A DNA stretch of 33,046 nt from Clostridiales bacterium. GTDB lineage: Bacteria; Bacillota; Clostridia; Christensenellales; JAISNN01. The notes below the pieces were generated by a model that was not told the DNA's origin, did not search any database, and saw only the letters and a program-made list of their open reading frames with translations. This document shows positions 31,043 to 33,046 of the stretch, piece by piece; position 1 is the stretch's first letter, and every line of letters begins with the position of its first letter. Position numbers and translations under genes: made by a program. The DNA lies in NCBI GenBank assembly GCA_031276195.1, contig JAISNN010000030.1:1-33046 (forward strand), written 5' to 3'.

Positions 31043-32581
31043 TCATTCTTTCACAAGTTCAAAAATCGGCAATTCGTCTATTTTCGCTTCCGCTTTAATC
31101 GTTTGACCGCCTTGATAGATTTCGTTTGAGGCGAGCCGTTTCCATTTTCCTTTCGGCAGTTTCACGTTTTTAAAAGTTTCGCCTTTATCGACCACGGGCG
31201 CGACGAGGTAATCGTCGCCCAGCATAAACTGTTGTTTGACTTCTTCCATACCTTCGTTCGGGAAGGAATATTCCATATACCGCACGATAGGTTCGCCCGT
31301 CGTTCTCGCGCTTTTCGCGTATTTGACGATATAGTCGGAAAATTCGAGATGAAATTTCGCGGCGTTTTTGCAGAGTTCCGCCGTTTTTTTATTTCTCAGC
31401 CGCCACAAAGAGAGTGAATATTGCATCATCGGCATAAGCGTCGAGCATTCCGCCCAGCGTATAAACAATTCGTGGTCATAGAATTCCTGCGGTTTCCAGA
31501 AATCCGCCGCCCAGCCGCCGCCGATCATATCGGGGCATGAGAACGGGTGTCCCGTAAGGCCCAAGAGGAGGCTGTTCGGGATCAGTCCGCGTATGCCGCC
31601 GTATTCCGTCCATCTATGACGTTTATCGCCCAATCTTTGGGCGACGCCCACGCCTCCCGCTTTCCAACTTGCGCGGAGTTCGTTGAAGGGGAAGCGGAGC
31701 GCGGAACGCATCCAGAGTTCGGTTTGGCGGTTTGGGGATACGCCGCCCGCGGTGAGGTCGTCGTTTTTGTAGAATTTATTATCGGCGGCGTCTTGTTTAA
31801 AGCCGTCCACGCCGTATTTTTTCATCAATCCTTCGCATACGTCCGTGAACCATTTAAAGGCTTTCGGTTCGGACATATCCAAGACCGCGCTTGTCGCGTC
31901 CCACCATTTACGCATCGCGACGCTTCCGTCGGCGTTTCGGACGAGGCAGTTATTCGCTTTTAGGTATTCGAACGCGGGGGCTTTGGGGCTTACGAACGGC
32001 ACGATCCATAGAATGACTTTGAAGCCCATCGCGTGGAGTTCGTCGACCATCCCTTTCGGGTTTTTAAAAAGGAGGCTTTTGAATTCCCAATTTCCGAAAG
32101 TTTTTTGCCAGCCGTCGTCGATAATGATTTCGCCGGCGGGCATACCGCAATCGACTATACTTTTCGCGTATTTCATTACGCCGTCTTGTCTTTGACCTCT
32201 TTTCAGTTCGATCCAGGTGCAGTATTGCGGGATTCGGAACATCAATTCGTCGGGCATATTGCCGTCCGGGGGGAAGTGGCGTTTACTTGCGGCGAGGTAC
32301 GCGCCTCTCAGTGTTTCGAAGCCGTCGAAGAGTTTAATTTCGGCGGTATCGGACTCGGCGGACACGCGTCCTTTGTCGAATTTTATGATATAGCCGTCCT
32401 CCGACCAGACGTAGCGTCCCTTATTGCTGACAAAAAAGGGCGTGGACTGATCGCCGAAGCCGTTGACGCTGTTATTTGTGTGGGTGCGCGAGGCGTTGAC
32501 GGGCATCGTAACGCCGTCGCCGATCTGACCGCCGTACCAATATTCGTTTTCGAGCATATCAAAAGCGAGTGAAAATTTCAT
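31043..32581 (-). CDS. Glycoside hydrolase family 31 (alpha-glycosidase)
   Basis: 512 residues, without signal peptide, so probably cytosolic. GH31 barrel features: EIIIDDGWQKTFGNWEF (151-167), VDELHAMGFKVILWIVPFVS (179-198), and the nucleophile motif YGVDGFKQDAAD with catalytic Asp264. The C-terminal beta domain follows (QFMLGDDYLVAPVVDKGETFKNVKLPKGKW), the usual GH31 end. The usual acid/base motif WSGD is not evident; the matching region reads RLGDKRHRWTEYGGIRGL, so the proton donor is uncertain. Most GH31 enzymes act on alpha-glucosides or alpha-xylosides. Substrate cannot be assigned; no sugar transporter is in the window. AGAGGT lies about 6 bases before the ATG. Its promoter is at 32722-32750. 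Confidence 0.9.
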   Translation of the reverse strand: MKFSLAFDMLENEYWYGGQIGDGVTMPVNASRTHTNNSVNGFGDQSTPFFVSNKGRYVWSEDGYIIKFDKGRVSAESDTAEIKLFDGFETLRGAYLAASKRHFPPDGNMPDELMFRIPQYCTWIELKRGQRQDGVMKYAKSIVDCGMPAGEIIIDDGWQKTFGNWEFKSLLFKNPKGMVDELHAMGFKVILWIVPFVSPKAPAFEYLKANNCLVRNADGSVAMRKWWDATSAVLDMSEPKAFKWFTDVCEGLMKKYGVDGFKQDAADNKFYKNDDLTAGGVSPNRQTELWMRSALRFPFNELRASWKAGGVGVAQRLGDKRHRWTEYGGIRGLIPNSLLLGLTGHPFSCPDMIGGGWAADFWKPQEFYDHELFIRWAECSTLMPMMQYSLSLWRLRNKKTAELCKNAAKFHLEFSDYIVKYAKSARTTGEPIVRYMEYSFPNEGMEEVKQQFMLGDDYLVAPVVDKGETFKNVKLPKGKWKRLASNEIYQGGQTIKAEAKIDELPIFELVKE

Positions 32582-32721
32582 TGTATACCTCTCTGTACCT
32601 TTTTTATTTTAGGTTTATTTTTCAAGCGTAACGAAGTTGATTTTTGTTTCAAGCGCGTCAAGGCCCGTTTATTTCAAGCATAACGAAGCGGATTTTGAAA
32701 AAGTGAAACGATACGGATATA

Positions 32722-32750
32722 ATTATAACACATATCCGCATTTTAAGCAA
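32722..32750 (-). promoter_or_regulatory. Predicted promoter of the GH31 gene
   Basis: Minus strand: TTGCTT (32745-32750), 17 bases, TATAAT (32722-32727). Leader of about 135 bases with TTTCAAGCGTAACGAAG duplicated (about 32620 and 32670); a sugar-responsive operator is possible but not shown. Confidence 0.6.
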
Positions 32751-32835
32751 ATATTTTTCCGCGTCGGCGGCGAAGTACGCGATATATGAAATGTAAAAAC
32801 AAAAAAAGAAAATAAAAAAAACCGCAAGGTTTCTA

Positions 32836-32864
32836 TTTACAAACGGACAAAGTTATGATATAAT
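32836..32864 (+). promoter_or_regulatory. Plus-strand promoter near the window end
   Basis: TTTACA (32836-32841), 17 bases, TATAAT (32859-32864) with extended -10 TGA. It should drive a gene that is cut off or corrupted at the window edge. Confidence 0.6.
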
Positions 32865-32880
32865 AATAATTATTAATAAA

Positions 32881-33046
32881 ATGAAAAAAGAAAAGCGGAC
32901 GAAACTTATGAAAAATTCGGGAAAGGAACTTGCCTTTAATATGACAATTGTTATACGGGGGGGGGGGGGGGGTTTTGGCCGATTAAATGTTATTTTTTCG
33001 GTGGTAAAAGATTTTTAAAAAAAAAGTTAGTCGGGGGGGGTAGGGG
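32881..33046 (+). other. Possible gene start running into unreliable poly-G sequence
   Basis: ATG codons at 32881, 32908 and 32941 share one frame (MKKEKRTKLMKNSGKELAF...) after the promoter at 32836-32864; none has a strong ribosome site. The frame crosses 16 consecutive G (32957-32972) and ends at 33018. G runs at 33033-33040 and 33043-33046 follow. The composition is unlike the rest of the window, so the frame past 32956 should not be trusted. Confidence 0.25.

Overview
This window looks like chromosomal DNA of an uncultured, low-to-mid GC, spore-lineage member of the Clostridia (Bacillota). The basis is the gene content: spoVT followed by a SpoVB-type flippase, the Gram-positive ylxM-ffh-rpsP-khpA-rimM-trmD block, strong Shine-Dalgarno sites, consensus sigma-A promoters, and UUG starts. 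A BspA-type leucine-rich repeat protein suggests a gut or other host-associated lifestyle. Genus cannot be assigned by eye. Coding DNA is rich in GCG/CGC codons, while the long intergenic regions are AT-rich and full of repeats. The last 100 bases contain long G runs that look like a contig-end artefact.

Layout. 1-2069: 3' part of a surface LRR protein, followed by an array of short direct repeats. 2350-2910: YafQ/DinJ-type toxin-antitoxin pair (minus strand). 3000-3395: GC-rich hairpin repeats. 3516-8546: uvrB and uvrA, two of the three UvrABC excision-repair proteins. 8702-10347 (minus): small zinc-ribbon membrane protein and class II fructose-bisphosphate aldolase. 11060-12316: Pro/Tyr-rich membrane protein and a small superinfection-immunity-like membrane protein. 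12577-15299: XRE regulator divergent from a lipoprotein with three copies of an unrecognised domain. 15690-20267: ylxM, ffh, rpsP, khpA, rimM and trmD (protein targeting, ribosome and tRNA maturation), spread apart by repeat-filled spacers. 20561-27719 (minus): pyrE, leuS, a Pr6Pr-type membrane protein, phosphoglucomutase and a lone winged-helix regulator. 28371-30732: spoVT and the spoVB-like flippase. 31043-32581 (minus): GH31 glycosidase.

The most distinctive feature is repeat biology. A palindrome of type GCGGTATAGAACCGC (variant GCGGTACTATACCGC) occurs in spacers, forms terminators, builds a roughly 45-bp-period array between khpA and rimM, and appears with the same 45-bp period as an in-frame 15-residue triplication inside phosphoglucomutase. 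A degenerate ATTCGG/TTCCG-type repeat fills two spacers, and a compositionally similar tract forms an in-frame loop in the Pr6Pr membrane protein. A roughly 65-bp hairpin element lies downstream of four genes, each time in the direction of that gene's transcription. Separate tandem arrays (38, 43 and 45 bp) lie in the upstream regions of spoVT, ylxM and fba. Other notable signals are a terminator hairpin overlapping a consensus promoter upstream of ylxM, and an orphan promoter-terminator pair at 24938-25073 that could encode a roughly 100-nt RNA. I saw no CRISPR array, tRNA, rRNA, transposase or phage structural gene.
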